Counted from the stretch's first letter, positions 32,085 to 43,978 are shown. The stretch is 64,000 nt of DNA from Limnephilus marmoratus (GCA_917880885.1 OU862928.1:38924962-38988961), one strand, 5' to 3'. Notes: a model not told the origin generated them from the sequence alone. Numbers and translations are program-made.

Positions 32085-32625
32085 GGTATACCACATCAGA
32101 ATCCCAACTGCTCTCAACCGCCTGGAGTCAGAGAGACAATTGGGGTAAGTTGTGAGACTGAAGGTTGTGGGTAGGGGAAGGAGATAGGGAAGATTATTTA
32201 TATCTAAAGACAATTTATACCTGGTCACCAAATAGTACCTATAACCATTTCGAGCAACTTTTCAATTCTGAATGTTGGTCTTGTAACAGGGCGTTACTTG
32301 CGAGTATCTTCCACTCTGGAACGTGCCGTAAATATACCTTATATTAATTCTTCAATATTCATACATTTACTTTGGAGCGTCATTTTGAATTATTTAGAAA
32401 ATAATTAGAATACAAATTACTTTACATATGACAGATAATCAAAATTATCATAAGGATAAAATTTAAAAAAAAATGTTGATAATTTAACCTTATATTATTT
32501 TAAATGATTAAATTGTGAAATAACACGGTTCAATCAATAAATATTCACTTGCATACACCTGGATTTGAACCCGAGATCTTCGGATGTTAGTCGAGAGCCT
32601 TACCCCTGGACCACGGAAGCCATTG
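32085..32625 (-). repeat. SINE-B copy, full span, diverged
   Basis: The reverse tail 'cagaatcccaactgctctc', 'agtatcttccactctggaac' and the reversed head 'ggatttgaacccgagatctt' (32560-32579) mark both ends, about 540 bp apart because of AT-rich expansion in the middle. Confidence 0.75.
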
Positions 32626-32629
32626 TGAT

Positions 32630-33115
32630 GTATGGTAAGGACTAAGGATTACAAAATAAATAAAAAAATATTTTTTTATCGGAACATTTTGCAAATTAGG
32701 TACCTACTTAAAATCATCACCACTTTCACTAGAACCTTAGTTAATTCGGCTAAATGCATGAAATGGGACCTCCGCAAGTATGTAGGCATGTATGTTGAAG
32801 GATGCTCGGCCTATAAATGCACAATTGAGCCACCCAGCCAGCCAGCACTAGTCACAGTACCTCGGGATGTGGTTGGGTTATTCATACTTCCATGACACTA
32901 CAGGCAGCTTCATTACAGAACGAACACCAAGCTTACTGTTCCAACTGAGATTCAGATAAAGTGAATAGGGTAAATATCCAGATCTACACAGCTCAATATT
33001 ATTTTTAATTTTAAATTATAACGTCTGTTCAATTGTAACGGGGAGCATCTATTTTATTATCTTTTAATAGCTGCCTATGTCATTAAAATTAAAATTGACG
33101 AACTCGACTTGTTAA
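32630..33115. other. Spacer, no feature recognised
   Basis: Nothing recognised apart from short shadow frames. Confidence 0.45.
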
Positions 33116-33712
33116 CATGGAGGCCATCTTGAATTTTCATTACTTACTGTTGATGAGGCCATCTTAAATGTTCATTACTCACTATTGATGAGGCCATCTT
33201 GAATGTTCATTACTTACTATTGATGAGGTCATCTTGAATGTTTATTACTTACTGTTGATGAGGCCATCTTGAATGATCATCACTTACCTTTGATGAGGCC
33301 ATCTTAAAGGTTCATTATTTACTACTGATGAGGCCATCTTGAATGTTCAATACTTACTATTGATGAGGCCATCTTGAATGCTCATTTCTTACTATTGATG
33401 TGGCCATCTTGAATGTTCATTACGTACTATTGATGAGGCCATCTTGAATGTTTATTACTTACCTTCGATGAGGCCATTTGAATGTTCATTATTCATTATT
33501 GATGAGGCCATTTTGAACGTTCATTACTCACTATTAATGAGGCCATCTTGAATGTTCATTACTTACTGTTGATGAGGTCATCTTGAATGTTCATTACATA
33601 CTATTGATGCGGCCACCTTGAATGTTTATTATTCACTATTAATGAGGCCGTCTTGAATGTTCATTACTCACTATTGATGAGGCCATCTTGAATGTTCATT
33701 ATTTACTATGGA
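33116..33712. repeat. Minisatellite, ~35-bp unit, ~17 copies
   Basis: Each unit contains 'ttgatgaggccatcttgaat' and 'gttcattacttactat'. Units vary by substitutions and single-base length changes (33-36 bp). No reading frame persists through it. Confidence 0.95.
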
Positions 33713-33849
33713 CTTAACATAGTATACAAAATAGGTTTAGTTTTTTTTTACCTAGGTATTCTTTAATATTAAAATTGACAAATTCGTCCTGTTAACAGAT
33801 ATCATTTTCAAAAATTTTGTGTGGAATTTAAAAAAATTATCTAACTCCT

Positions 33850-34260
33850 TTTGTATTAGCTCCACGGAGTAAAATAATTTACTTTTTAGTGGCTTTTTTC
33901 ACATTAGCCCCACGGAGGAAAATAATTTCCCTCTGTGTCATCTTTGGGGATGCTGTGTGGAGGGTATTTTTAAGGAAAAGAAGAAGAGTAAGTTTTGCGG
34001 ATGAAAATAAATGGTCAGTGTGTCCAGGAGTGATGGACGTATGAATCCAACCCTCTCGTTGTCATGCAAGGCAATGCATTTAGAAAGTTCTGCTGAAGAG
34101 GTCAAAATTCATCTCATTCATTGGACCTCTCCTAGCTGACGGACGGATGCATTCGCTGCCAATACCTGGATAAATCTCAACCAGTGAACCCTAGCATCCT
34201 TGATAAGTCACCAACCACACCCACTTGGGGTGACCTAGAGGTTACGTTGAAGCAGGTTGT
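33850..34260 (-). repeat. SINE-A copy with partial tail duplication
   Basis: The reversed tail appears twice: 'attagctccacggag' (33856) and 'attagccccacggaggaaaa' (33904). Body 'tgtccaggagtgatggacgt' and 5' part 'cttggggtgacct' follow. Confidence 0.75.
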
Positions 34261-34336
34261 AAAACAGAATTGTAAAGAAGAATTTGTATGAGACATGAGT
34301 AATCTGCAAAAGGTATGGAGTGACCGAAGACCACCA

Positions 34337-34402
34337 AAATGTTCTATCGAGCCGAACCCTCTGATATGAAAATATCTGGAGTCGGTGAATTATTTAGTTC
34401 AG
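34337..34402 (-). repeat. Rep-C fragment
   Basis: 'gagccgaaccctctgatatg' and 'aatatctggagtcggtgaat' match Rep-C copies at 43085 and 54735. The minus strand reads NNSPTPDIFISEGSA in frame. Confidence 0.65.
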
Positions 34403-34854
34403 TGCTAAATGACGTTAAATATGAAATAGGACAATCACAACACACAACATCCAACAACCATAACGTTCAGCAATCATCGAGTCTTCCCGTACGCTTAATC
34501 CTACATTCCCATCACGTACTTCGGGCGCGCATTACAATAGTAAGTACTATGGTCTGTGTGGTAGAGTTATATTATGTGTGGCTGGTTGGCTCGCACCTTT
34601 TGGGCACCAGCCAGAGCTCATTTTTGTAATAACCCACCGTCTTTGTCACTGGAATTATCGTCTCCGGCTGCGACGTTATTATTATCATTATTATTATTAT
34701 TATTGGAGGTGTTGTGATTCCTTTGATTGGAGGATGTCATACCGAGGCGATGCTGTCATGGATGCTTTCAAAATGATTTCACCTAACTGTTTTATCAGAA
34801 AGTTACCAAATTGTATATTAATTTGGCAAACGTGTTAATTTGACACGTTTCATT

Positions 34855-35330
34855 TTACCAGTGGTAGTATAACCTCTTATGCTGACGATACAGTACTTAT
34901 TGAAAGTGGAAATACATGGGAAGTAGTACAACAAAAAGCAACAGAAGACATTACAAAACCATTTTCCAAAAATTACCCTTTTACATGGCCATTAAAGTAT
35001 ACAACAACCTTCCACATGATATTAAACAAATACAAGATACACCCAGATTTAAGTCATCACTAAAAACATTCCTTCTGAACAGGTATCATTACACATTAAG
35101 TGATACCTCACATAGGTACAACTGTTTTTATATTTATGTTTATATAATATATTAAAACAAATTCACTTTGTATTACACCACATATATATTTATATTTCAT
35201 TTGTGTTCATATCTATATAACATGTTAGGTTAACTGGAAGAAATAGGATATAGGTACCCATAAGTTATAACTTTTGTACTAAATGAAAAATTTGTACAAT
35301 AAATGATTTTGATTGATTTTGAATATATTT
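34855..35330 (+). pseudogene. LINE fragment with internal deletion
   Basis: The catalytic motif SYADDTVLIESGNTWEVVQQ (near 34880) is followed almost at once by C-terminal residues KTIFQKLPFYMAIKVYNNLP and FKSSLKTFLLNRYHYTL (34950-35100), so the thumb region is deleted. The 3' end is 'aataaatgattttgattgat' (35295-35325), a short TGATTT repeat tail. Confidence 0.75.
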
Positions 35331-35499
35331 AAACGTTCGGTTCGTTGTTCGATATAAATCTATTACCCCTATATAGTGAAAAAAACTCACGTTTTACCAT
35401 TAGTAACAAAAATTAAAGGACGGTTCGCAAAATTTTGATATAATTATACATGACAACTCTAAAGATCATAAAAAATAACTGTTAAGTAAACTGTTCCAC

Positions 35500-36235
35500 A
35501 TTAAAATTTTTGAATAAAATTAAATACTTAGGAAAAACAATAGACAAAAATCCAAACTGGAAAGATCAGACCAACCTAACCTTTAACAAAATAAGGAAAT
35601 TAATTTACGTATTCTTAAGAAACCGAATTTTTTTCTCATTAGAAATTCTAACATCAGTCTACCATACTATAGTACAATCAAATCTCCAATACGCTGTAGT
35701 AAGCTGGGGAGCTGCATACAAAATATTAATTATTATCATATTAACCTATATGTCCCTAACGCGTATACTCGTGGGAGATCCCACACACTTTTTTATGCTC
35801 CGAAAGCGAGAACTTCTTCCTTTCAGAATGATCCATTAAATAGAGCAATTCAACTGCTTAACGATTCTGCATTGAGCATTGACATCTTCAATGTTACCTA
35901 TAGAGAGTTCAGTAACTATCTTTTAAGATATGTCTCAACATAGTGAAACTGCCCCCTTAGCCTTTTTTTCTCTTATACTTTGTAATCTTCTCCGTAATAA
36001 TTTGGTGTTTAACTGTTTTATGGAGAACCTGAAAAAAAAAAAATAAAACACATCTACTCCCTGTTGAAATTGTGCAACGTCTAATTATAAAAATTATTTA
36101 AAAAGGAACCAAGAAATTATCCAACACACCTTATTTTTGAAGAATTTAAAGTATTAAAATTTAATGATCTACTCCGAAACAATATAATAATTCAAATAAT
36201 AAAAGAAAAACAAAATCTTAGCTTTTAAACTGAAA
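35500..36235 (+). pseudogene. LINE fragment interrupted by a second LINE fragment
   Basis: The outer LINE reads LGKTIDKNPNWKDQTNLTFN and TIVQSNLQYAVVSWGAAYK up to ~35735 and resumes at ~36060 (EIVQRLIIKII, then IFEEFKVLKFNDLLRNNI). The inner fragment (35737-36050) carries RAIQLLNDSALSIDIFNVTY and REFSNYLLRYVST, a stop, a short 3' UTR and an A-run at 36030-36043. Confidence 0.7.
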
Positions 36236-36685
36236 GTCAAACATAATTTCCAACATAAAAATGTAACACCTCATTTGCACAACATCATTACACTTATCTA
36301 GGGAAGAAATACTTTTATGGCTACCCGAAAAGATGAGTACAATCGAAGACGATAAAGGCCTAAAGAGCAATCCAATGTAAAAATAATAAAATGATGAAAT
36401 TATCTTCATAACTTTTAAATTCGTCATTTTTTTTAAAAGTACTTTAACCATAATTAATTATAAGATACAAAATATATTTTTCATCGCGATACTCGTCCTT
36501 CTTCTAATCACAAGCGCCTGCTTCTGTAGAAGAGAAACACCATGAAATGAAAAAAAATCAGTGAATACTTGTTATTTGCAAGCTTGGATTAAACGCACTT
36601 ATGTGATTCACTTTTCGAAACATCTACAATAGAAACCTAAATCTTATTTTGCAAGGGGTCCCAAAAAAATTAAGTCACCACTAAC
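36236..36685. other. AT-rich spacer, no feature recognised
   Basis: Nothing recognised before the Harbinger-type left end. Confidence 0.45.
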
Positions 36686-36926
36686 TAAGGGAACGTAACC
36701 ATACTACGTGACCCGTTCATCGGGTGGGGGATCTTCAAAATACCACGCTTCGTCACAATGAGGGGCGGGGAGCTTAGGTTTTTATCACGTAGTCAATCTA
36801 GATATAATTTGGTTACAATATATTTTGACAAAAGTTTTATTTCGATGATATTTTTTCCACTTGTAATTAATAGGTATGCATGCACTTTTGCCGTCACGCA
36901 GCTGGCGCCGCGCGCAGTGTTAACAA

Positions 36927-38070
36927 AGACAATTTTTTTTTATTTTTTTTTTTATTTATTTAATTATTTTCATATTACATTTGGTTATAATAGTGACGTA
37001 TTGCCAATCTCACTAGGTGTAAAACGCCTGTGTTGAGATGGCAATTTACAGAGTGGTTATCTATGATTTTGTTTAAGTAATATTTGGAAAAATATTATGA
37101 AAGTGACAGGTTGATATAAAATCTTTTTTTTCTTTAAATATACAATTAAAGTATGTTACATATATATAGAAGATTACAGTAGCTACATGGTTACATATAT
37201 ATACACACAGTAGGTATAAAGGTAAGTATGTTATTAAATACTCGTGATGGTAATGTTTATTTGAGGTGATCAATGATTTTACTTTTAAATGCATTTTTGG
37301 ATTGCGTGTTTCTAATTTCAGGAGGTAGAGAATTGAACAGCTTTGTTGCATTATATTTAAAACTTCTTTGCCCATAAGAGGTTTGACAAACTGGGATGTT
37401 AAAGGATTTTACATTTGACTCTCTTAAGGCTCTAGGGCTTATTCGTTCTTCAAACATGTGTGTATTTTTAAATTGATAAAGCAGGATATTTTTTTTTATA
37501 CAATTTTTGCAGGTTAGGAACATTTAGTGTCTTAAAAATAAAATCAGTGCTAGTTCTCAACGGGACTTTAAGAATGACTTTCAAAATTAGTTTTTGGATC
37601 TTTACTAAAGGCTCCAGGCAAGTATTTGCAGCACTTCCCCAGCTGATGATACCATATTCAAGTGATGATTGTATAAGAGCATAGTAAACTTGTTTCAGTT
37701 GTTTTCTATTTAATATATCTCTAACATTTTTAAAGAAGTAGACGAGTTTTCTCAGTTTTGTCGTTAGGTTTGTAACATGTACGTTCCATTTAAGAAGATC
37801 ATCTATTTGAATACCAAGATATTTAACACTGTCAACTCTACTTATAGAAGGGCAGGTACATGGAGATAATAACGGGTTACAGCTGTGAAGTTTAAGGCTT
37901 TGTTGTGAAGGCAAGAGCTTATTTGATATTCGAAATGTTCGGAATTTGGTTTTGTCTGTATTCAGGGTTAGTATGTGAGCGTTAAGCCAATCTTTAACAA
38001 TGCGAAAGCCAAATATATATTTTTTACTTTTTGTAAGCAAGAAATGATTCAAAACCATATTTATGAATTA
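36927..38070 (-). pseudogene. LINE reverse-transcriptase C-terminal half
   Basis: Two minus-strand frames (38058-37468 and 37523-37257) joined by a frameshift near 37500. Landmarks: DWLNAHILTLNTDKTKFRTF, VKYLGIQIDDLLKWNVHVTN, YALIQSSLEYGIISWGSAAN, then RALRESNVKSFNIPVCQTSY, GQRSFKYNATKLFNSLPPEI and AFKSKIIDHLK before the stop. The 3' UTR contains the conserved stem-loop (37000-37045). The poly-A is seen as the T-run at 36927-36960. The catalytic YADD region is missing. Confidence 0.85.
37000..37045 (-). other. Conserved LINE 3'-UTR stem-loop (copy 2)
   Basis: On the minus strand the stem is ATTGCCATCTC / GAGATTGGCAAT (11 pairs, one bulged T). The 23-nt loop contains acacagg and cctagt. Confidence 0.78.
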
Positions 38071-38249
38071 CTACGTGAAAACTGTAGGGGGAGGAAGGGT
38101 GGTCTTGGAATATATTACACGTGGTCACAGAGGGGGGAGGAGGGGTTAAAAATTGCAAAAAAGAGTCACGTAGCATGGGTACGTTCCCTAATGTAAAATT
38201 GTGCGTGTTTTGTTTGAAAGTTAGATGGTTTAAAAAATTTTAGATGCTA

Positions 38250-38905
38250 ATAAATATTGCAAATAGAATATATATTTGATGTAACTCTAAGTGACCAGCT
38301 CAGATATGGGGGCTCCATCGAAACCAAAGTTATGTTGGCCTCTCAGAAACTGGGCGTACTGTACAGGGCCCGCAGATACTTTAATACTACCTACACAACT
38401 GCTAACCCTGTACAAATCATAAGTGCGCCCCACGGTTGAATTTGGCAGCTCCTAAATACTTGAAAAATACCCTCTACTCTGTGCAAAAACGGGCACTCCG
38501 TTTGATAGATTCTCCCATCTTAACAGACAAACTGCGATCTATAGAGCACAAGCGTCGTGTGGGAATGCTATCTTTGTTCTACCGGTATTACATTGCAAGA
38601 TGCCCGAGGAACAAGCGTCATTGATCCCTTCGGCACCGGTACATAGTTGGGAAACACGCCAAACGCGTGCCCAACGTATGTACACGGTTGACATTTGTCA
38701 CATGAGAACGGGTCGCTTCTTCGACTCGTTCTTGTATTCAACAGATCGGCTGTGGAATGATTTTCCGGCCTCTGTGTTTCCTCCTTCCTAAAACATGGGT
38801 CTCTTCAAGACCAATGTTCATTCCTTTCTCTCCTCAAAAAGACCCTTCACACAGCATCTCGGATGACATAGGCCCTGAGAGAAAATATTTTCCTCCTCTG
38901 TAACT
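38250..38905 (+). pseudogene. LINE C-terminal fragment; shares 3' tail with SINE-A
   Basis: Frames in succession give SDQLRYGGSIETKVMLASQK, LYRARRYFNTTY, YSVQKRALRLIDSPILTDKL, RRVGMLSLFYRYY, then MRTGRFFDSFLYSTDRLWND, FPASVFPPS and FKTNVHSFLSSKRPF. Several frameshifts. From 'aaaaagacccttcacacagc' (38836) onward the DNA is the same as the 3' end of SINE-A (gatgacataggccctgaga, ttttcctc). Confidence 0.8.
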
Positions 38906-38910
38906 CAGAA

Positions 38911-39500
38911 TTGCATCATAAAGACCATATTAAAGGTCCCATAAGGACGTCAACAACAGAAATTTTTAAACAGCTTGATGTTCCAAGCATACAGAAAATC
39001 TACGCCAAAAACATTCTAGTACATCACCACAAAAATGATTCAGAGGCAGACACCTCACATGCTCATAAAACCAGAGCCAAACAAACAGACATACTTAATA
39101 TACCAAAGTGTAACTCTTCATTTGGACAAAGAAGTTCGGAATTTTTAGCAGTAAATTTATATAACAAACTCCCACTTAATATCAAACTAATTTAAACAAA
39201 AAATAGCTACAATAAGGACATTAATGTTGGCTGAAGGAACTGTCGGAAAATGATATTACTAGTATATTTAAAACGTCGTCATAGAAGTTTCTGGAAAACC
39301 TTATCCAAACAATGAAGTTAAACCATAGAAGTCGCTGAAAACTTATACAAAGCATAGTCCCCCTCAGCACAGGATCTCCTAGTGAGGAGGACTACGAATA
39401 TATTTTCTATTTTATATATGTATAGACATAACATTTTTGATATAAAAATGTAATAAATGTATAGTTACTAAATAGAAAAATAAAAAAAAATAATAAAAGT
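38911..39500 (+). pseudogene. LINE C-terminal fragment and 3' UTR
   Basis: Frame 38911-39195 reads IRTSTTEIFKQLDVPSIQKI, HAHKTRAKQTDILNIPKCNS, SFGQRSSEFLAVNLYNKLPL and stops early. A 3' UTR follows with the conserved stem-loop (39355-39394) and an A-rich end near 39480-39500. Same family as 21899-23740. Confidence 0.78.
39355..39394 (+). other. Conserved LINE 3'-UTR stem-loop (copy 3)
   Basis: Stem TAGTCCCCCTC / GAGGAGGACTA (10 of 11 paired), loop 'agcacaggatctcctagt'. Confidence 0.8.
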
Positions 39501-39550
39501 TAATATAAAAAAAACTCAACTACGGAAACAACTGATTATTATAAAAACAA

Positions 39551-39975
39551 CTAGCTGATCCGGCGAACTTCGTACCGCCTCAGAATCAAAAACTGTTGTC
39601 AACTTATTAGCTGAATTGATCTAAATTGTTTCTCCCTGCGTATACCATACCTTGATCTAAATTGTCTCCTCCCCCCTCTCTTGCCCCCTCCCCCCCCCTC
39701 CCCCCACCCCCCTCCCCCGGTTCACAGTTCAATATTATACCCCTTACAATATTGCTGCAGTTCTTTCAAAATAGGAGAATTCGTTCCATACAAAATGTAT
39801 GGGGAAAATAATTTTCTTCGGAGTGGAACAACCTTTACTTTTAGGGGTATGAAAAATAGATGTTGGTCGATTCTCAGACCTACCAGATAAGAACACCAAA
39901 TTTCATCAAAATTGGTCCAGCCGTTTCGGAGGAGTATGGTAACAAACACCGTGACACGAGAATTTTATATATTAG
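39551..39975 (-). mobile_element. Helitron-like element (CTAGT end), complete
   Basis: The 3' end reads 'actagctgatccggcgaact' on the plus strand and the 5' end is 'gtgacacgagaattttatat' (39952-39971). The interior 'aaaattggtccagccgtttc' is shared with many insect elements of this kind. A C-rich tract lies at 39665-39720. Non-coding. Confidence 0.75.
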
Positions 39976-40319
39976 ATTTCAATGAAGCGTTCCTATTTAT
40001 ATTTTTTGGCAAAACGCCAACCAATTATTATAATTTCCACATCCTTTGTTAACCCTATTTCCTTCCGCCCCACAGAGGTGAAACATTTCCCGGTGATCAT
40101 CAGCGATTTTGTTGGAATTCCATAACGACAGGATATTGCTGAAAGAACACAAGATAGCCATGACACATTCACCAAACAGTCAACAACAGCCAACAGTCAG
40201 TCAGGTCGGTTACTGTTCATTTCTGTGCCACGCTTCCAACATATTTGGCACTATGACAACTGACAACACGATGACAACTGACAACACGATCCCATAAGGA
40301 CCCAGAGACCATAGAAACA

Positions 40320-40665
40320 GATTATATAAGATGGACCTTGGCGATACCAAGAGTGAATTTAAAAAGAAAGATATAATTTTTTATAATATTATAAGTCAAC
40401 ATGTTATATTGTCCGATTCCTTGTATAGGAAAAGAGTTTACCATAAACATAATACAAGATTCACTCAAAATGAAAGATTGGTGGTTCCGAAATGTACCAA
40501 TAAATACTGAGAAAGGACCCTAAACTATATTATTGTACCCAAAATACTAAAACTACCAACTACTAAAACTACCAACGACAATCAAAAATAATAACATTTT
40601 TAATGGTAAAGTCAAATATAATCTAAGGAAATGGCTATTAGATAGGGATGATTTATATTGATGCC
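40320..40665 (+). pseudogene. LINE C-terminal fragment (family of 17960-19790)
   Basis: Broken frames give HNTRFTQNERLVVPKCTNKY, YIIVPKILKLPTT and VKYNLRKWLLDRDDLY then stop, parallel to the C-terminus of the LINE at 19380-19581. Confidence 0.7.
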
Positions 40666-40972
40666 CTACCGAAGTCCTTGTATTCTTTATTGATACTTAC
40701 ATTCGAAGGAATTGGTAAATTCATTACAATTTTTGTAATACCTCATGTTTATGAAACTATTAATTTACTTGTGGATATATTTCATTTGTTCATACTAAAT
40801 CCATTTGTTATTTTTTTTTTCAATATAAAGCTTATAGTGCTATTTATATTGCAATTCTTTTATACAAATTTCATAGTATAATAATCGCGAGCATGCGCAC
40901 ATCAAATCCCCAAAGTTTCATCACAATCGTATGAATGGATAGCAACGTATAATTTCACGACACCAGAGCTTA

Positions 40973-41135
40973 GGGAATGTACCCATACTACTTGACCCAC
41001 TTTTTGCAATTTTTAACCCCCCCCCCCCCCCACCCGGTGACTAAAAACCTAAGCCCCCCGCCGCTCATTGTGACCAAGGGTGGTATTTTGAAGACCCCCC
41101 CCCCTGAACGGGTCACGTAGTATGGGTACGTTCCC
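40973..41135. mobile_element. PIF/Harbinger-type MITE (163 bp)
   Basis: TTA duplications at 40970-40972 and 41136-41138; ends GGGAATGTACCCATACTACT and GTAGTATGGGTACGTTCCC. A 15-C run and 'gaagaccccccccc' lie inside. It landed in a Helitron-like remnant whose pieces ('catgcgcacatcaaat') flank it on both sides. Confidence 0.9.
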
Positions 41136-41319
41136 TTACTATTATGTACAGAAAACATCGCGGGCATGCGCACATCAAATTCTTAAGGTTTCATGGCGAT
41201 CGGATGAATGGTTTAGCAACTCATGGACAACTCATATAAATACACCCAACCAAGCATATTTTGAATTTTATGTATATATATACTCGTAGATAGATCAGTT
41301 TGCTATTTCGGAGACTGAT

Positions 41320-41745
41320 CTGGGTACCACTTATTGGATGATCAACAACTCTGCATTCTGTCATCCAAAGTGGCTCGCTGAACGTTTTCAAACGTTTAGC
41401 AAGGGGTGCCCGGATTCATGGGGTGAGGTTTGTCTGGGCCCGGATGCCTCTGTCCATCAGCCGCATGGCAGGCCAGATCATGAGAGGCCGGTTTGGGGAG
41501 ACCTTTTGATCTCTCCAAATGTCTCTCTCGATCCATCGTCTTGCATCGCAGCGGGAGGAATGTATATGACCTTCACTTCTGGACACACTAATCCCTAGGT
41601 TCCTACCCATCCATCATACCCTTTTCCTTCCCTGATCTTGCTGTCCTTCTTTTCCTTAAAAAAACCCTCCAAAGGTGACACAGGCCTTGAGGGAAATGAT
41701 TTTCCTCAGGGCCTCACGTCTGATGTTAATGTAAAAAAACAAGGC
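41320..41745 (+). repeat. SINE-A copy
   Basis: It runs from 'ctgggtaccacttattggat' through 'gcatggcaggccagatcatg' to the tail hairpin 'cttgagggaaatgattttcc' and 'gttaatgtaaaaaaac'. Confidence 0.82.
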
Positions 41746-42190
41746 TGGATGAAAAAGAGGGAAAGAAAAAATATTTCTTTTAATTTTTTTTTACTAATTG
41801 TTTGCTCAATTCTAATACTCTGGTAAAAAATTAACTCCATTATGAAAAAAACGTTATATTCGTATTAAAAATAGGTTCCAATGCAGTTGATTTACGGTTG
41901 CTTCAGGGAAAACACGTTTTACCTAATTAGACAAGTATTATATAACTAAGTGACTCCGAAGAGATGTGAATAACAAAAGAATAAAACATATTTTCATTCA
42001 AATGCATCAAGAAAAAATCTGCTTTTCTATTTTCCGTATGTACCAGAGCATAAGTACACATAAATGTACACTGTGTATAAATTCCTTTGATATTCATAAC
42101 AATTTATTATTGAGGGTATTTTTGAGGTTGAACTGAATATCTTTTTTGTTTGAAATTGGAAAATAGTGCACAAAAAATTGTAATTTTATG
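41746..42190. other. AT-rich spacer, no feature recognised
   Basis: Nothing recognised. Confidence 0.45.
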
Positions 42191-42193
42191 GTA

Positions 42194-42400
42194 AACTAGC
42201 TTTTGTCCCCGGCTTCGCTCGCATAGTATTAGGGGGTTTCCCTTCCCCCTCTCCCCCTCCACCCCTCCCTCATCACCCCACCCTTCCCCCCACTCCCTCC
42301 ACCCTCACCCTACCTCCACCTCTCCCCGATCTCCCTTCCCCCTGCCCACCGCTCCATACATTCATTTTTCAAACAGCTCGCGTGCCACCTAATATTAAAA
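42194..42400 (-). mobile_element. Helitron-like element, 3' part
   Basis: Plus strand 'actagcttttgtccccggct', a C-rich tract, then 'tttcaaacagctcgcgtgcc'. It is the same family as 10738-11316, truncated after about 200 bp. Confidence 0.68.
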
Positions 42401-43080
42401 AAATTTAAAATTGGACTGGAGTTCTCTATTATCGGGGGATCAAGGGTTGGGTCACCTTAAAAATGTATCACAAAACGCATCCGCGCCGCTTGAAAAGGAT
42501 GGCCATTCAAAGAATACGTTTGTACGATTGAAATAGAATATAACATGAAGTATGTCCATTAAGTTTATATCCTTAATAATACCAAATTTAGGCACATTAG
42601 TTAAATTTTAAATAATTCATCGTTCAGTTCGATTAACGAAATCGCCAGGTTCCACCTAGCAAAATTCGTGTCTTGATTTGAAACGGTGTCGCGACCGCAG
42701 AAGAGCAAAACCTCAAATTTAATGAGAGAAGCGCTGATCAAGTCACAAGGATGGCTGGAGAAATCTCCACCGCAAGTCCACAAGGCAGAATTCCAGCACA
42801 CATTCCTTATTCCTCACTTCGCGATTTGCATTAAATCCATGCAGTTTGTCATATCGGAATATATGAGGAAAGTAGACAACAAAGAAAAGAAACTTCTGTC
42901 GGCTTTTGATTTTGCCGATTCAAATTAATTATCTTATTAATATTCATTTCATCAGAACGGACTCCGAGTAAAGTTAGCAAAGAATAAATTAAATGATAAT
43001 TAAATATTAAATAATAATATATTAGATTTGTCAAAGAATTTATATATAAAAATGCAAAAATCAGTCATTTTAAATACATG
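42401..43080. other. Spacer, no feature recognised
   Basis: An 80-codon frame at 42686-42928 is open on the plus strand, but its peptide is not recognised and the opposite strand is equally open. Confidence 0.4.
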
Positions 43081-43084
43081 TAGG

Positions 43085-43345
43085 ATTACAAAAGATTTTT
43101 TAAATATTTATATTGAGGGATCAGTAGGATTTATAGGTTCAATTAGGAATTCCACAGAGCCGAACCCTCTGATAAGAAAATATCTGGAGTCGGTGAATTA
43201 TTTTCCCATTTGGTCTCTGGTAGGTTGACATGTTGTTCTTGTATTGTTTTGTATTTATAATACTTATATAGTGCAATTGCATAACGTGGATTGACCAGAT
43301 GATCATTTGGGAAGTGTGTGAAAGGGTTTAGTTTTTCCTGTGGGG
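43085..43345 (-). repeat. Rep-C copy with an open minus-strand frame
   Basis: Nearly identical to 54735-54978 ('gaccagatgatcatttggga' / 'gactagatgatcatttgggg', 'gaaagggtttagtttttcct'). On the minus strand the frame reads KLNPFTHFPNDHLVNPRYAI, ALYKYYKYKTIQEQHVNLPE and NNSPTPDIFLSEGSALWNS without a stop. It may be a fragment of a transposon protein. I do not recognise the family. Confidence 0.65.
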
Positions 43346-43399
43346 AAAATTTAAACCGGACATTTAAATCTGGTGCGTAAAAAATTAAAAATCTAAACG

Positions 43400-43978
43400 G
43401 ATTGTAAAGATCTTGGTGTTTACCTTGAAAGCAATATTTAATAAGCACATTGACTCAATCGTTCACAGGTCATATGAAATGCTTGGTTTTGTTCTTCGTA
43501 ATAAGTAAAGTGTTCAGTAACCCGCGTACAGTAGTAATATTATATTTTGCATTAGTCAGAAGTACACTGGAATATGCTTCGCCAATTTGGAACCCGCAGT
43601 ACAAAGTATACATAGATAGCATATATAACATATTCTAAACAAATTTATAAAATATCTTACCACATATCATGAATGCATATTTAAAACTTTGCAACAAATG
43701 CTAGCAATATCTGATTTAACATTTATACACAAAATTTTAAATAATAACATTGACTGTACCGAATTTCTTTCCCAAGTTAATTTTAACATACCATTAAGAC
43801 ATACACGCCATACAGAAATATTCCTCACGCTTAATTACATGACAAATGCAGCAACTAATTCGCCAATCAATTGTGCTCTTCATATGTTCAATAATATTGG
43901 TCTAAATTCTAACATCGACATTTTCTCCGATTCACTGCCCAAATTTAAAAAGAGCATCATGTCAATAATATAAATACG
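43400..43978 (+). pseudogene. LINE reverse-transcriptase C-terminal fragment
   Basis: Frames in succession: a HIDSIVHRSYEMLGFVLRNK-like start (43445), LVRSTLEYASPIWNPQYKVY (43550), then LTFIHKILNNNIDCTEFLSQ, VNFNIPLRHTRHTEIFL and DIFSDSLPKFKKSIMSII to a stop at 43971. Same family as 15641-16078. A CA-rich stretch follows. Confidence 0.75.

Larger units (their letters stand above)
36689..38188. mobile_element. PIF/Harbinger-type element split by a LINE
   Basis: Left end GGGAACGTAACCATACTACG, right end TAGCATGGGTACGTTCCC, with TAA duplications at 36686-36688 and 38189-38191. Three-base TWA duplications are the Harbinger hallmark. The short relative at 40973-41135 has the same termini. Without the LINE it would be a few hundred bp and non-coding. 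Confidence 0.8.

Noticed and set aside
33116..33712. CRISPR-like array
   Set aside because: Units are contiguous diverged tandem repeats without unique spacers, in a eukaryotic genome.
42686..42928. 80-codon frame as a gene
   Set aside because: Unrecognised peptide in repeat-dense surroundings without supporting signals.
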